NCBI RefSeq assembly: GCF_009735625.1
Contig: NZ_CP046244.1
Span: 3,050,909-3,114,908 of the forward strand
Direction of reading: 5' to 3'
Length of the DNA stretch: 64,000 nucleotides
Origin: Moorella glycerini
GTDB taxonomy: Bacteria; Bacillota; DSM-521; Neomoorellales; Neomoorellaceae
A program made the translations under genes and the position numbers. Below are positions 1 through 8,104 of this stretch, in pieces. Position 1 is the first letter of the stretch; every line of letters starts with the position of its first letter. The notes beneath the pieces were generated by a model. The model was not told where the DNA came from and made no database searches. It saw only the letters and a list, made by a program, of their open reading frames with translations.

Positions 1-303
1 CCGTTCATGGCTGTGCAGGGCCGGCAGGATAAAGCTCCAGACCTCCCAGAGGATCACCGGTAGAGCCAGGAAGATAGCTGCCACGAAACAAATTTTTATC
101 GTGGTAAAGAAGGCCTCCCACGGGGTGATAAAGACAGGGTTGATGCCTACGGCCTTAATGGGCCGCATGATTAAAACCAGCAACTGGTCCCGGAAGCCAA
201 AATAAACAGCGATAGTTGCGATCACCAGAGCGATAATACATACCAGCAGTACCCGTCGCAAAGCTTCCAGGTGCTCCGTCAGGGTCATAGACTTATCTTC
301 CAT
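1..303 (-). CDS. tatC: Sec-independent protein translocase TatC, N-terminal part (cut by window edge)
   Basis: The reading frame begins at an ATG at 303 preceded by a good Shine-Dalgarno (GGAGGTGG, 307-315) and runs off the start of the window after 101 codons. The N-terminus MEDKSMTLTEHLEALRRVLL, with the Leu-xx-His-Leu-xx-Leu-Arg-x-Arg pattern, followed by a hydrophobic segment at about residues 18-40 and the FITPWEAFFTTIK region, is characteristic of TatC, the multispanning receptor for twin-arginine precursors in the cytoplasmic membrane. Only the first two membrane segments are visible. It is read in the same direction as menG, with about 110 bases between them. Confidence 0.93.
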   Translation of the reverse strand, partial: MEDKSMTLTEHLEALRRVLLVCIIALVIATIAVYFGFRDQLLVLIMRPIKAVGINPVFITPWEAFFTTIKICFVAAIFLALPVILWEVWSFILPALHSHER

Positions 304-416
304 CGCTCCACCTCCGTACATGAGATGTAAAAGATAGGAAGTGGGCCAGGGTAGAACCTTCTAACCCGTTGCTTGATTGGTTTAATTATAATGCAACTAT
401 CATAGCCAGGCAACCT

Positions 417-1118
417 TCATTTCTTAATACCTACGTGGACGGCGACAATACCACCTGTCAGTTCGTAATAGCGCGCTCCCTCCAGGCCCAGGTCGCGGAA
501 GTACTGCAATATTACTTCCTGGTGGGGATAGCCCTTAAGGGAGCGGGGCAGGTAGCTGTAGGGGCCATCCATTCCCACTCCCAGGCGTCCTATGAAAGGC
601 ACCAGGTGATCAAAGTACAGGTAATAAAGCTGCTGAAAAAGGGGCCGGGTGGGTTTGGCTAACTCCAGGGAAACCACCCGTCCTCCCGGCCGTACCACCC
701 GCTTCATTTCCGCCAGGCCCCGCTTGATATCAGGGAGGTTGCGCAGGCCAAAGGCAATGGTAGCGCAGTCAAAGGTATTATCTGGGAAGGGGAGGTCCAG
801 GGCATTGCCTTCTACCAGTTGCACCAGGTGGCCGGAGGGACTGGCTGCCAGGCGCCGCCGGGCCACCGCAAGCATGGCCGGGGCAAAATCCAGTCCAACT
901 ACCTGCCCGCCAGGGGCAACGGCCCGGGCCAGTTCTAAAGAGAGCATACCAGTACCACAACAGACATCCAAAGCCCTCTTCCCGGGTGCAAGGCCTGTCC
1001 GGGCTACAGTGAAGCGGCGCCACCCCCGGTCACAGTTAAAACTGAGAATCGTATTTAACAGGTCATAACGGGGAGCAATGTGGTTAAAAATGCCCCTTAC
1101 ATATTCCTCTTTAGTCAC
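417..1118 (-). CDS. menG: Demethylmenaquinone methyltransferase MenG/UbiE
   Basis: This 233-residue protein is a full-length class I SAM-dependent methyltransferase of the UbiE/MenG family. It carries the family N-terminus (VRGIFNHIAPRYDLLNTILSF), the SAM-binding glycine motif ALDVCCGTGMLSLEL near residue 50, and the signature GLRNLPDIKRGLAEMKRVVRPGG near residue 125. The expected reaction is C-methylation of demethylmenaquinone as the last step of menaquinone synthesis. Its ATG overlaps the stop of the upstream prenyl-synthase-like gene by four bases, so the two are translationally coupled; that is the usual Firmicutes pairing of menG with heptaprenyl diphosphate synthase subunits. Confidence 0.92.
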   Translation of the reverse strand: MTKEEYVRGIFNHIAPRYDLLNTILSFNCDRGWRRFTVARTGLAPGKRALDVCCGTGMLSLELARAVAPGGQVVGLDFAPAMLAVARRRLAASPSGHLVQLVEGNALDLPFPDNTFDCATIAFGLRNLPDIKRGLAEMKRVVRPGGRVVSLELAKPTRPLFQQLYYLYFDHLVPFIGRLGVGMDGPYSYLPRSLKGYPHQEVILQYFRDLGLEGARYYELTGGIVAVHVGIKK

Positions 1119-1795
1119 AGGGCCATCACCCGTTTGACAGGCAACTCATCGTTTAGTTGTATGACCAGTTGACCAAGGAGTTCCCTTACCGTTCCGGGAG
1201 CAAGTCTTTCTACGGCCTGGCTGGCTTTAAGGGTTACTGCCTGGCCATTCCACAACTTGCCTAAAAGTAAGCCTATCTCCTGCCAGGCCTGGGTTAGCCT
1301 GGCTTCGGTCTGGCCTAACTGGCTGCCCAGGCAAGTTGCCGCGGCAGCCAGGTATTCGCGGGTACGGAGCCTTTCAGGGGAAGAGACTTTTTCTTGTTGC
1401 CGGGCAGCCTCCAGGTGAATCCGGCAAATCAACTGGGAAAGGGGCGCCAGAAATTGCAGGTTACCATCGCGGCACAAGAGATCAAAAAAACGGGTGTAGA
1501 AATAATCTCCCACCAGGGTTTCCAGGGCTATCTCGTGCTTAACATTGTTATGAATCAATGAGGCCAGGAAAATAAATTGAAATACGGCAGCCAGAGAAAG
1601 GGCCCTGGGGCCGAAGTAACCCTGTGTATGGGCGCTCAAAAGAACTAGAGCAGGCAGAAAATCTTGATCAAAATGGTTCAAAACAGGCCACGTAAGCCCC
1701 GGTAACGGCCGGCCTTGCATGAGGCTTTCCTTTATCAAGCGCTGGCGCACCATTTCCAGCTCAGGTTGTAATAATTTAAACAGGGCGGTCAACAT
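1115..1795 (-). CDS. Degenerate isoprenyl synthase-like protein (possible non-catalytic heptaprenyl diphosphate synthase subunit)
   Basis: The 226-residue product resembles the N-terminal half to two thirds of trans-isoprenyl diphosphate synthases: the helix LAAVFQFIFLASLIHNNVKHE sits where catalytic enzymes have LIHDDVID, and LVGDYFYTRFFDLLC where they have a GDYLLARA motif. The Asp-rich first motif is replaced by Asn-Asn and no second DDxxD is present; the chain is about 100 residues shorter than an active enzyme. The position directly upstream of, and overlapping, menG matches hepS (component I) in Bacillus. I infer a regulatory or non-catalytic partner in menaquinone side-chain synthesis; a decayed enzyme is the alternative. 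Confidence 0.62.
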   Translation of the reverse strand: MLTALFKLLQPELEMVRQRLIKESLMQGRPLPGLTWPVLNHFDQDFLPALVLLSAHTQGYFGPRALSLAAVFQFIFLASLIHNNVKHEIALETLVGDYFYTRFFDLLCRDGNLQFLAPLSQLICRIHLEAARQQEKVSSPERLRTREYLAAAATCLGSQLGQTEARLTQAWQEIGLLLGKLWNGQAVTLKASQAVERLAPGTVRELLGQLVIQLNDELPVKRVMAL

Positions 1796-1875
1796 CCAGC
1801 CCTCCTATAAATGAAAATGCATATTCCTTTTGATATTCTATTCTTAAAAGCATATTCCTGCTGGTTATTTATCGC

Positions 1876-1919
1876 AAAAACGCCACAGGCCCTGCAAGTT
1901 TTCTCCCTGCAAGGCCTGT
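1876..1919 (-). terminator. Rho-independent terminator downstream of speD
   Basis: On the minus strand the arms ACAGGCC and GGCCTGT, with an inner TGCA pairing, enclose an A-rich loop and are followed after GGCG by TTTTT (complement of 1876-1880). It lies 55 bases after the speD stop. Confidence 0.6.
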
Positions 1920-1974
1920 CAGCTCCTACCTTTGCTACTACCTTTACTTGTAGGTAATAAAATAAATATCCCTC

Positions 1975-2352
1975 CTACAGATTTACCGCTGCCGCCCGAG
2001 GAGATTCCATGACGCCCCGTTCAATTTCGGTGGCGTGGACTTCGCCTGCCCGGAATTGCTCGGTTAAGTACCTGCAGGCATCCCAGGGATTTACCCTTTC
2101 ACCACAGGTAAAAACATCTACGGCAGCATACCCTAACTCCGGCCACGTGTGGATTGCCAGGTGCGATTCGGAGATGACCACCACGCCGCTGACACCCTGA
2201 GGGCTGAATTTATGGAAGCAGACTTCCCGGATTTCAGCACCGGCTTCTAGAGCGGCTTTGACCATGATTTCTTCGACCTTTTTGATGTCGTTTAATATCT
2301 CGAAGCTACATCCATAAACCTCAGCTAAAACATGACGGCCCAATGCGCGCAA
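1975..2352 (-). CDS. speD: S-adenosylmethionine decarboxylase proenzyme
   Basis: A 125-residue class 1B (bacterial short form) SAM decarboxylase. The proenzyme cuts itself between Glu62 and Ser63 in the motif SESHLAIHTWPELGYAAVDV, turning Ser63 into the pyruvoyl cofactor; His68 and Cys83 are the conserved processing and proton-donor residues and fall at exactly the same numbers as in the Thermotoga enzyme. It makes decarboxylated SAM, the aminopropyl donor for spermidine. The start is a TTG at 2352, chosen because a strong GGAGGAGG lies eight bases upstream. No spermidine synthase gene adjoins it here, so the partner must be elsewhere. Confidence 0.94.
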   Translation of the reverse strand: MRALGRHVLAEVYGCSFEILNDIKKVEEIMVKAALEAGAEIREVCFHKFSPQGVSGVVVISESHLAIHTWPELGYAAVDVFTCGERVNPWDACRYLTEQFRAGEVHATEIERGVMESPRAAAVNL

Positions 2353-2716
2353 TTATCATTCCTCCTCCAGGATAAAAGTGGGGCATGACCTCAATCAAAT
2401 CCAATTGTAACCTCACTCCCCCTTATTGTCAACTAAAAATCGCAGGAGATGTCGGATAAAGTTGAGGGCTTGTCTTGACTGGGGATAACAAAGCATTCTT
2501 GAAGGCAAATTCCAACTCAGAAGCGGCCTGGTACCAAACCATGCCGCTTCTCAGTCTTTTAGCCATCCAATTCCAGTAAATCGTCTTCCCCTCAATGTGA
2601 GGAAATCCCCGGGTTTAACTGTACTTAACTAACCGGAACGAACATCGCCGTACCATCTCCGTACCCACTCCGTTATATGAACGTATAAGCCATAAAGTTA
2701 CATTTAACTGTTCCGC
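2353..2716. other. Intergenic stretch speD-gnd with one strong hairpin
   Basis: No coding potential is visible. An imperfect palindrome at 2519-2551 pairs AGAAGCGGC with GCCGCTTCT, extended by TGG/CCA around a bulge, with a short T-rich tail (TCTTTT) on the plus side. As neither flanking gene is read toward it on the plus strand, it could be a relic terminator or a mobile-element fragment. The rest holds the 3' untranslated region of gnd. Confidence 0.4.
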
Positions 2717-3613
2717 TTATTTACGGGCCACGTCGTGGCCGCCGAACTCATGGCGCAGGGCGGCGATCACCTTGGTGGCAAAGCTCTCCTCCTGCTCGGA
2801 GCGGTAGCGCATCAGCAGGGCTGTCGTGATTACCGGCGCCGGTACCTTCAGCCGTAGGGCTTCCTCCACTGTCCAGAGGCCCTCACCGGAGGAATAAGCG
2901 ATATCTTTTATGTTTTCCAGGGTAGCGTCTTTGCTAAGGGCACTTTCCATGAGGTCCATAAGCCAGCCGCGGATAACGGAACCATGGCGCCAGACCCCGG
3001 CCACCGCCTTCAGATCCAGTTTGAAAGGCCCTTTAGCCAGGACTTCCATCCCCTCGCCGATGGCCTGCATCATGCCGTATTCGATGCCGTTGTGGACCAT
3101 TTTAACATAGTGGCCGCTGCCGGGCGGTCCGGTGTGCAGGTAGCCCCCGGGAACGGTTATATCCTTAAACAAAGGCTCCAGGTAAGCAAAGAGCTCATCC
3201 CCGGCCCCAACCATACAGCAGGCGCCGTAGCGGGCCCCCTCCATACCGCCGCTGGTACCGGAATCGGCGAAGCGGATTCCCTTTTCTTTTAAAAATTGAT
3301 AGCGGCGTAAAGTATCCCGGTAATGAGAATTTCCCCCGTCGACGATAATATCGCCGGGAGCAAGCAGGGGTAATAGCTGTTCTATAACTTCATCAACGGT
3401 TTTACCTGCCGGGATCATGAGCCAGATAAGGCGGGGAAGTCCCAGTTGCCCCACCAGTTCTTCCAGGCTGTAGGCCCCTTTAACCCCCCGGGCAGCAGCC
3501 TTATCCACTGTCGACCTCGTGCGGGCGTACCCTATCACTTCGTGGCCATGATCCAGCATATTGAGGGCCAGGTTGAGGCCCATTTTACCCAGGCCGATTA
3601 AACCGATTTGCAA
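2717..3613 (-). CDS. gnd: 6-phosphogluconate dehydrogenase, short (decarboxylating) type
   Basis: The 298-residue protein starts with the NAD(P)-binding fingerprint QIGLIGLGKMGLNLA and carries the family motifs IVDGGNSHYRDT and the catalytic-loop region SGTSGGMEGARYGACCMVGAG, then HTGPPGSGHYVKMVHNGIEY. It belongs to the roughly 300-residue GndA/YqeC-like branch rather than the 470-residue enteric form. It oxidatively decarboxylates 6-phosphogluconate to ribulose 5-phosphate. The start is taken as TTG at 3613 because AGGAGG sits nine bases upstream; a longer GTG reading from 3634 would translate through that ribosome-binding site. It appears to be a single-gene unit. Confidence 0.92.
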   Translation of the reverse strand: MQIGLIGLGKMGLNLALNMLDHGHEVIGYARTRSTVDKAAARGVKGAYSLEELVGQLGLPRLIWLMIPAGKTVDEVIEQLLPLLAPGDIIVDGGNSHYRDTLRRYQFLKEKGIRFADSGTSGGMEGARYGACCMVGAGDELFAYLEPLFKDITVPGGYLHTGPPGSGHYVKMVHNGIEYGMMQAIGEGMEVLAKGPFKLDLKAVAGVWRHGSVIRGWLMDLMESALSKDATLENIKDIAYSSGEGLWTVEEALRLKVPAPVITTALLMRYRSEQEESFATKVIAALRHEFGGHDVARK

Positions 3614-3759
3614 ATTAATATTCCTCCTCTGCACAGGATACGATTATTATATTTTGTATTGTCGACCCTATAAATATAGTAACGATTCTGGTGCAAGAAC
3701 CCAAAATTAAAGGGCGCGTCCCAAGTACGCAAGAGCTTTTTGAAAGTAAAAATGTTATT

Positions 3760-4065
3760 TTATGGACATAATGATCTCCTTAAAAGTATTAGTGGGACCA
3801 TTATCGCTTCCTTTTTACCTGGTTTTTGCATCAAGCAGGGACACTTAATAAATTCCAGGGAAAGGAGGATGTTGACCGGCTTGTTGGGGCTACCGTTATC
3901 CGGGCAATAAAGAGGAGCGATTTTCTTTTCGTCTATCTTGCAAAACACGTGCTCATAGTAGATAGGAGCCCAGCTTTTCTTTAGTTGAGCCGTTGTCCTG
4001 GGGTGCATTAAGGTGGTGGTATTAAATAATTCCGTTTGCAAATGCGATTTATTCTCCTTGAACAC
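3760..4065 (-). pseudogene. Truncated transposase N-terminal remnant (IS1182-like)
   Basis: The first ~75 residues contain IYYEHVFCKIDEKKIAPLYC and NKPVNILLSLEFIK, which resemble the N-terminal helical domain of IS1182-type DDE transposases (typically YxHVFxxIDEExFxxLY and G/SxPxxPVxxLLGLxxLK). Homology ends after FIK and the frame reads into unrelated sequence with an early stop, so more than three quarters of the protein is missing. No matching terminal repeats were found around it. It sits about 150 bases from the intact IS element, so this is a repeated insertion hot spot. Confidence 0.6.
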
Positions 4066-4221
4066 GACCCGGCCTCCTGGAACAAAACGTGGTTATTATT
4101 GCTTCATGTACCTTGCTATATCTTTATGATTCGCTGCGGTGGAAAATATTCCTTCTGTATCGTAGCATTTTAGGGACGTTTTTTAGGTGGTTTTGCACTG
4201 AATTCAATATTTTATTTTTGA

Positions 4222-4235
4222 CCCAACTTTGACAC
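4222..4235. repeat. IS left terminal inverted repeat
   Basis: CCCAACTTTGACAC, perfect complement of 6286-6299. Preceded by the direct repeat TTTTGA (4216-4221). Confidence 0.88.
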
Positions 4236-4304
4236 CGCCCCTTAAAAATCAAGGGGTCCATAGGGACAATTGTCACTACAACCCCTTTCTGGGGCTCTTA
4301 GTGG

Positions 4305-6119
4305 CTACCTGAAGGTTAAAATTTTAGGTGGAAGTGGAAGGCCCAAAATTTTTAACAATTCACTCTGGCTTTGTCCGGGCTGGGTGATACTATAAATCCG
4401 CTTATCAAGAAACTGCTGGTCAACAGCCTTTATCTCTTCTAATAATTCCAGGATACGGCGGCCGCTTTTATGGGCAACCTTCCAGCGGCGTAACTCTCTT
4501 TCTTGACTTTCAGGATCAGGGATTTGTTTCGCCTTAAAAATCTCATCTTCAATATATCGGCGATGTATCACCTCCAGCCATTTTTCAAAGAGATAAGCCA
4601 GCACACATATAAAGATGTGTCCCTTAACCCGACTTTCGTTGTAGTGGTAGATAGGCCTCAAGCGAATGAAGTCCTTGATATGGCGAAAGGCGGTTTCTAC
4701 CTGGAGCAGGTTTTTATAGGCGGCAATTACCTCCTCAGCTGGCAGGTCAGCATTAGTCTGGATTAAAAATTTGCCGTCCCGCAAAGCCTCTTTAGCCAGA
4801 GCCGGCTCATTAATTTCAAAGTTGAAAGACTTGCCGTCATAAGTAATATCAAAAATTGGAGCAAGGCCCTTCTTGTTAAGGATAGCAGCTGCTTTAAGCA
4901 TGACTCCTTTTGTGGTAGGCTTGCGCCCCCGCCGCGGGGTTTCCCGGGCCAGCCTGTCTTTCAGCTCTTGCAATTTTATCCTGGCTTCTTCTATCGCTTT
5001 GACCCGAAATTCATAATCCTCTTGGGCTTTGAGAGGATTGTGGCAAAGGATATAGCGAACCGGAGGCTCGAAGTTTTCCTTTTCTTCCTCTTCTCCCTCT
5101 ACCAAGTTTTCTTTAGGGGGAGCCTGTACCTGCTCTGGTGGTACTTCCACATAAAAGAGGGGGTTATCGCCGTCTATTAGCTGGTATTCTTCGAGGTTTT
5201 GGTACCTGGCCAGTAGTTCATCGCTCACTTCCCGGCCGCGTTTATGAAAGCCCAGGATATAACGGAAGTTAGCCTCCTTGAGTTCTTCTAAATTATGACT
5301 GGTCAGCATACCCCGGTCGCCCACGAAAATACAGCTCTTGATGGCAAACTTTTGCTTAAGTTGTTCGATGGCGCCAGCCACGGTTACTTTATCAGGTATA
5401 TTACCTTCAAATACCTGGTGGGCAATAGGCATGCCTTCCGGAGTCACCAGGAGGCCAATATTAATTTGCCGGCAGTCCGGCCGGTGGTCGCGGGAATAAC
5501 CGAACCTGGCCAGGGGGCAATGGGTACCTTCAAAGTAGCTGCTGGTCAAGTCGTAAAACACCAGGTTAAGCTGATAACTCAAGAGATCCGTAAGCCGGTT
5601 GTACAAGTGGCGTTCCAGATAATCCTTCATTTCTTCCAGGACGTCAAGAGTACGGTAAAAATGATGCAACTCAGGCTGTTTCTCTTCCAGTTCCGGCAGG
5701 TAAATTTGCCTTAACCATTGGGATACTCCAAGCTTGCTTTTAGGAGCGATGAGGCGGTTTAAAATCATAATCTTGGTGCATAAGGCCACATCCATCTCTA
5801 CTTGACGATTTTGGAGATAGTTTTTAAAGAAGGCGTCCAGGTCCAGTCGCTCCCAGAAAAAATTCACCACATAGGGGATACCATAATGCTTGGTGCCGAA
5901 GGTCTGGAGGTCCTTAACAGTGCCCAGCTCATCTTCCTTAAGGAATTCCCGCAGTTTATTAATAAGCCGCTGTATCTCTTCCTGGGAATACTGGTCGATG
6001 TTGCCTAAATGCCCAACCTGGCGCTGTTTTACCTTGCCTTTTTCCCGGTAGGATTCTACCAGGACCAGATAATGGTAGGTATGGCCGCCGCGCCTGGTAG
6101 TGATAATACGGGGGAACAA
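4305..6119 (-). CDS. IS1634-family (IS4 superfamily) transposase
   Basis: A 604-residue DDE transposase. The N-terminus (YHYLVLVESYREKGKVKQRQ) is the conserved opening of the IS1634 group; LVFYDLTSSYFEGTHCP (first Asp) and FVGDRGMLTSHNLEEL (second Asp) follow, and the C-terminal block YKNLLQVETAFRHIKDFIRL is the Tyr-2-Arg-3-Glu-6-Lys signature holding the catalytic Glu. The start is a TTG with GAGGTG upstream. Length is normal for the family and the frame is unbroken, so the element may still be active. It catalyses cut-and-paste movement of the surrounding inverted repeats. Confidence 0.93.
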   Translation of the reverse strand: MFPRIITTRRGGHTYHYLVLVESYREKGKVKQRQVGHLGNIDQYSQEEIQRLINKLREFLKEDELGTVKDLQTFGTKHYGIPYVVNFFWERLDLDAFFKNYLQNRQVEMDVALCTKIMILNRLIAPKSKLGVSQWLRQIYLPELEEKQPELHHFYRTLDVLEEMKDYLERHLYNRLTDLLSYQLNLVFYDLTSSYFEGTHCPLARFGYSRDHRPDCRQINIGLLVTPEGMPIAHQVFEGNIPDKVTVAGAIEQLKQKFAIKSCIFVGDRGMLTSHNLEELKEANFRYILGFHKRGREVSDELLARYQNLEEYQLIDGDNPLFYVEVPPEQVQAPPKENLVEGEEEEKENFEPPVRYILCHNPLKAQEDYEFRVKAIEEARIKLQELKDRLARETPRRGRKPTTKGVMLKAAAILNKKGLAPIFDITYDGKSFNFEINEPALAKEALRDGKFLIQTNADLPAEEVIAAYKNLLQVETAFRHIKDFIRLRPIYHYNESRVKGHIFICVLAYLFEKWLEVIHRRYIEDEIFKAKQIPDPESQERELRRWKVAHKSGRRILELLEEIKAVDQQFLDKRIYSITQPGQSQSELLKILGLPLPPKILTFR

Positions 6120-6149
6120 AGGGGCATCACCTCGGTTATCGTCATTACT

Positions 6150-6178
6150 ATTATACCAAGAGATGCCCGGCGTGAAAA
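6150..6178 (-). promoter_or_regulatory. Promoter of the IS transposase
   Basis: On the minus strand TTTTCA (6173-6178) and a perfect TATAAT (6150-6155) are separated by 17 bases, about 30 bases upstream of the transposase start. Confidence 0.6.
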
Positions 6179-6285
6179 TACTCTAAGGCAGATTTGTTTT
6201 CACTACGTTTTGCCGACTTCGGTAGAGAAAGATCGTTGATATTACTAGTCTTGGTGGTCTTTAAGCCCTTGAAATAGAAGTTTTA

Positions 6286-6299
6286 GTGTCAAAGTTGGG
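6286..6299. repeat. IS right terminal inverted repeat
   Basis: GTGTCAAAGTTGGG, perfect complement of 4222-4235, followed by TTTTGA (6300-6305), the second copy of the target duplication. Confidence 0.88.
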
Positions 6300-6311
6300 T
6301 TTTGAAAAGCA

Positions 6312-6340
6312 AAAATTTAAGCCCCGGATGGACCGGGGGC
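6312..6340 (-). terminator. Terminator after the nucleotidyltransferase/HEPN-like pair
   Basis: Minus-strand hairpin GCCCCCGG/CCGGGGC (6321-6340) followed by TTAAATTTTT. It separates the gene pair from the IS element. Confidence 0.65.
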
Positions 6341-6391
6341 ATAGAAGTAAGTAAGTATAGCCTTATCTGATGTGGTACCAACGCGGGAAGA

Positions 6392-6901
6392 CTATTTAAC
6401 AGCTATAACTTCACGCATACGCTCCAAGAATACCTGAAGATCCTGGCGCAAGGATATCAACGTTTCCGGTAGCTTCTGTACCAGCCTTTCCAACCGTTCG
6501 GCTGCCAGGTTGAAACCGTAAACGTTACGAAAAACATGGCGGAAGCCGCGGTATTCGTCCAGCAAGGCTGCTGTTTCTTTCTGGATTACATAGGGGCGTA
6601 GTTCCGGTAAATCGAGGGTCATTTGTACCAACAACTGGCGGTGCCATTCCGGATCGGCGGGCAGGCTATGGTCTATTTCTCGGGCAATGGTTTTAAAAAT
6701 GTTTTCTGCTGCTACATAGAAATCATGGAGTATTGAGCCTGTTGCCCGTAAGAAAAAGGAATCTCCAGCTGGAAAAGCTATCTTAGCGTTTTGGTTTTTG
6801 GTTATCAATCCCTTTGCCGCCAGTTCAGCCTTCAGGCGGGCCATGTTCTCCAGTTCCTGGCGTATACGGCCTTCTAAAACAAGGAATTGTTCACCGGTCA
6901 T
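6392..6901 (-). CDS. HEPN-like (HepT-type) protein, putative toxin of a nucleotidyltransferase pair
   Basis: I place the start at the ATG at 6901, whose bases overlap the TGA of the nucleotidyltransferase gene (ATGA), giving 169 residues rather than the longer reading that runs into the upstream gene. The protein is all-helical in appearance, with GSILHDFYVAAENIFKTIA and the signature DEYRGFRHVFRNVYGFNL near residues 115-132, which I associate with HepT-like/HEPN ribonuclease-type families often encoded beside a minimal nucleotidyltransferase. Tight coupling supports a two-component toxin-antitoxin or abortive-infection type pair. Which Arg/His residues act catalytically is not clear from sequence alone. 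Confidence 0.65.
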   Translation of the reverse strand: MTGEQFLVLEGRIRQELENMARLKAELAAKGLITKNQNAKIAFPAGDSFFLRATGSILHDFYVAAENIFKTIAREIDHSLPADPEWHRQLLVQMTLDLPELRPYVIQKETAALLDEYRGFRHVFRNVYGFNLAAERLERLVQKLPETLISLRQDLQVFLERMREVIAVK

Positions 6902-7260
6902 AATTCCAGTCCCCTTTTTTGGACTTCTATCAATAAACCCGGTACGGCATCCTCGGCCAGGACAATACTGGGTGGAAAAGGTGCCGTGATGGCTTCTACT
7001 TCCGACCACATACGCCAGTAAAGTTCTTTAGGTGTAAACCCTTCTACCAACAAATCAATGTCTGAATAGGGGGTAAAATACTCACTCCAGGCCAGGGAAC
7101 CATAAAGGTAGACCTTTTTAACCTGGTATTTCTCTTTTAACCAGCTGGCAGCCAGGCGAGCCTTGATTAGCGCTTCCTGGCGGCGGTTTATTGCAGCCTG
7201 CTTTTCTATTTCAGCCCGCCGCTGCCAGGCCTTCCGCATGGTACTAACGTCATCCAGCAC
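6898..7260 (-). CDS. Minimal nucleotidyltransferase (MntA-like), putative antitoxin
   Basis: A 120-residue protein with a polymerase-beta-type nucleotidyltransferase core: KKVYLYGSLAWSEYFTPYSD with Gly54-Ser55, then Asp67 and Asp69 of the SDIDLLVEG metal-binding motif. It has a charged helical N-terminal extension of about 40 residues. The likely start is a GTG at 7260 with a modest GGGGAA upstream; an ATG seven codons further in lacks a ribosome-binding site. Known relatives (MntA) AMPylate the HEPN partner encoded next to them, which would fit the overlapping downstream gene. Confidence 0.75.
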   Translation of the reverse strand: MLDDVSTMRKAWQRRAEIEKQAAINRRQEALIKARLAASWLKEKYQVKKVYLYGSLAWSEYFTPYSDIDLLVEGFTPKELYWRMWSEVEAITAPFPPSIVLAEDAVPGLLIEVQKRGLEL

Positions 7261-7379
7261 CAGGTTCCCCGCCTTTCTTACTTAAAGCTTACCAAATTTA
7301 CCTCATTAATTCTCCCGCTACCTGTATTACATTGTATCGTTACTTTTTTTACCAGTCAACGGCCATGTATTTAAGATAG

Positions 7380-7406
7380 AAAAATATAAGACGCCTTTAT
7401 GGCGTC
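7380..7406 (-). terminator. Terminator of the tRNA-Pro gene
   Basis: Minus-strand GACGCC (complement 7401-7406) and GGCGTC (7390-7395) form a hairpin followed by TTATATTTTTC, ten bases after the tRNA 3' end. Confidence 0.7.
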
Positions 7407-7415
7407 CTGTAAAAA

Positions 7416-7493
7416 TGGTCGGAGCGACTGGACTTGAACCAGCGGCCTCTACCACCCCAAGGTAGCGCTCTAGCCAAACTGAGCTACGCCCCG
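7416..7493 (-). tRNA. tRNA-Pro (anticodon GGG)
   Basis: The minus strand folds as a complete cloverleaf: acceptor CGGGGCG with CGCTCCG, D arm with TAGCTCAGTTTGGCTAGA, anticodon stem CTACC/GGTAG with loop TTGGGGT giving anticodon GGG, T arm with GGTTCAAGTCC, and an encoded CCA end (7416-7418). Confidence 0.95.
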
Positions 7494-7586
7494 TTATTCC
7501 TCTGTGCAAAGAAAAGTATATCACCTGACAAACGGCATTGTCAAGGGGCCACGGGGGCGATCCTGGCGTACCTGGGGCGAGCAAAA

Positions 7587-8054
7587 TTATTTCTTCTGCA
7601 GGACACTGTGCAGTTCGCACAGGTGGCGTCTTTCCTGGCGTAACAATTCCTCTATCATAGCCGTTTCGGTTACGGATACAAGGTTCTTTAAACCGTTAAA
7701 AAACAATAGGGAATCCTTTTCAAACTGGATGGCCAGGTTAATAGCTTCTTGATCGGTAGTAATCTGCTGGGCTAGGGTCTCGGGGTCCAGTTCCCGAGGA
7801 AAGACGCTGTTATCCACCAGGGCTTGCATATATTCAGCATACTCTCCGGGATATGATTCCGGCGGGTCATAAGGGGTGGCCCTGGCCGCCAGCCGGGTAA
7901 AATCGAGGATATGTTGCTCTTCTTCTTGGGACAGGCGGGCAAAAAGTTGCCGGAGTTCCGGCTGCCGGGCGTTTGTACCCATGGCCTGGTAAAATGCCCG
8001 GCCATTTTCTTCGATGGCCCGGGCAAACTCGAAGACTTCGCTGGCGTGGAACAT
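7587..8054 (-). CDS. Ferritin-like/rubrerythrin-type diiron protein without rubredoxin domain
   Basis: A 155-residue four-helix-bundle protein. Four Glu-containing helices supply the expected diiron ligands: AIEENGRAFY (residues ~13-22), LSQEEEQHILDF with an ExxH pair, IQFEKDSLLFFNG, and RQERRHLCEL with a second ExxH pair. The C-terminal rubredoxin module of classical rubrerythrin is absent. Such erythrin/ferritin-like proteins reduce peroxide or bind iron; the nearby two tiny rubredoxins could deliver electrons in trans. It is read in the same direction as those two genes and desulfoferrodoxin, so all four may form one oxygen-defence unit, with gaps of 25-80 bases. Confidence 0.82.
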   Translation of the reverse strand: MFHASEVFEFARAIEENGRAFYQAMGTNARQPELRQLFARLSQEEEQHILDFTRLAARATPYDPPESYPGEYAEYMQALVDNSVFPRELDPETLAQQITTDQEAINLAIQFEKDSLLFFNGLKNLVSVTETAMIEELLRQERRHLCELHSVLQKK

Positions 8055-8104
8055 AAGCGATCCCCTTTACTGGTAGCATGCTTGTTATGAAGTTATGGTA
8101 TTGC

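Larger units (their letters stand above)
4222..6299. mobile_element. Complete IS1634-family insertion sequence (about 2.08 kb)
   Basis: The element is bounded by perfect 14-base inverted repeats (4222-4235, CCCAACTTTGACAC, and its complement at 6286-6299) and by a six-base direct repeat TTTTGA at 4216-4221 and 6300-6305 that reads as the target-site duplication. One adjacent base pair (4221/6300) also fits the inverted repeat, so the exact border could be one base further out. It encodes a single full-length transposase on the minus strand with its own promoter. It landed just beyond the terminator of the nucleotidyltransferase/HEPN-like pair and seems to have broken nothing. Confidence 0.88.
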
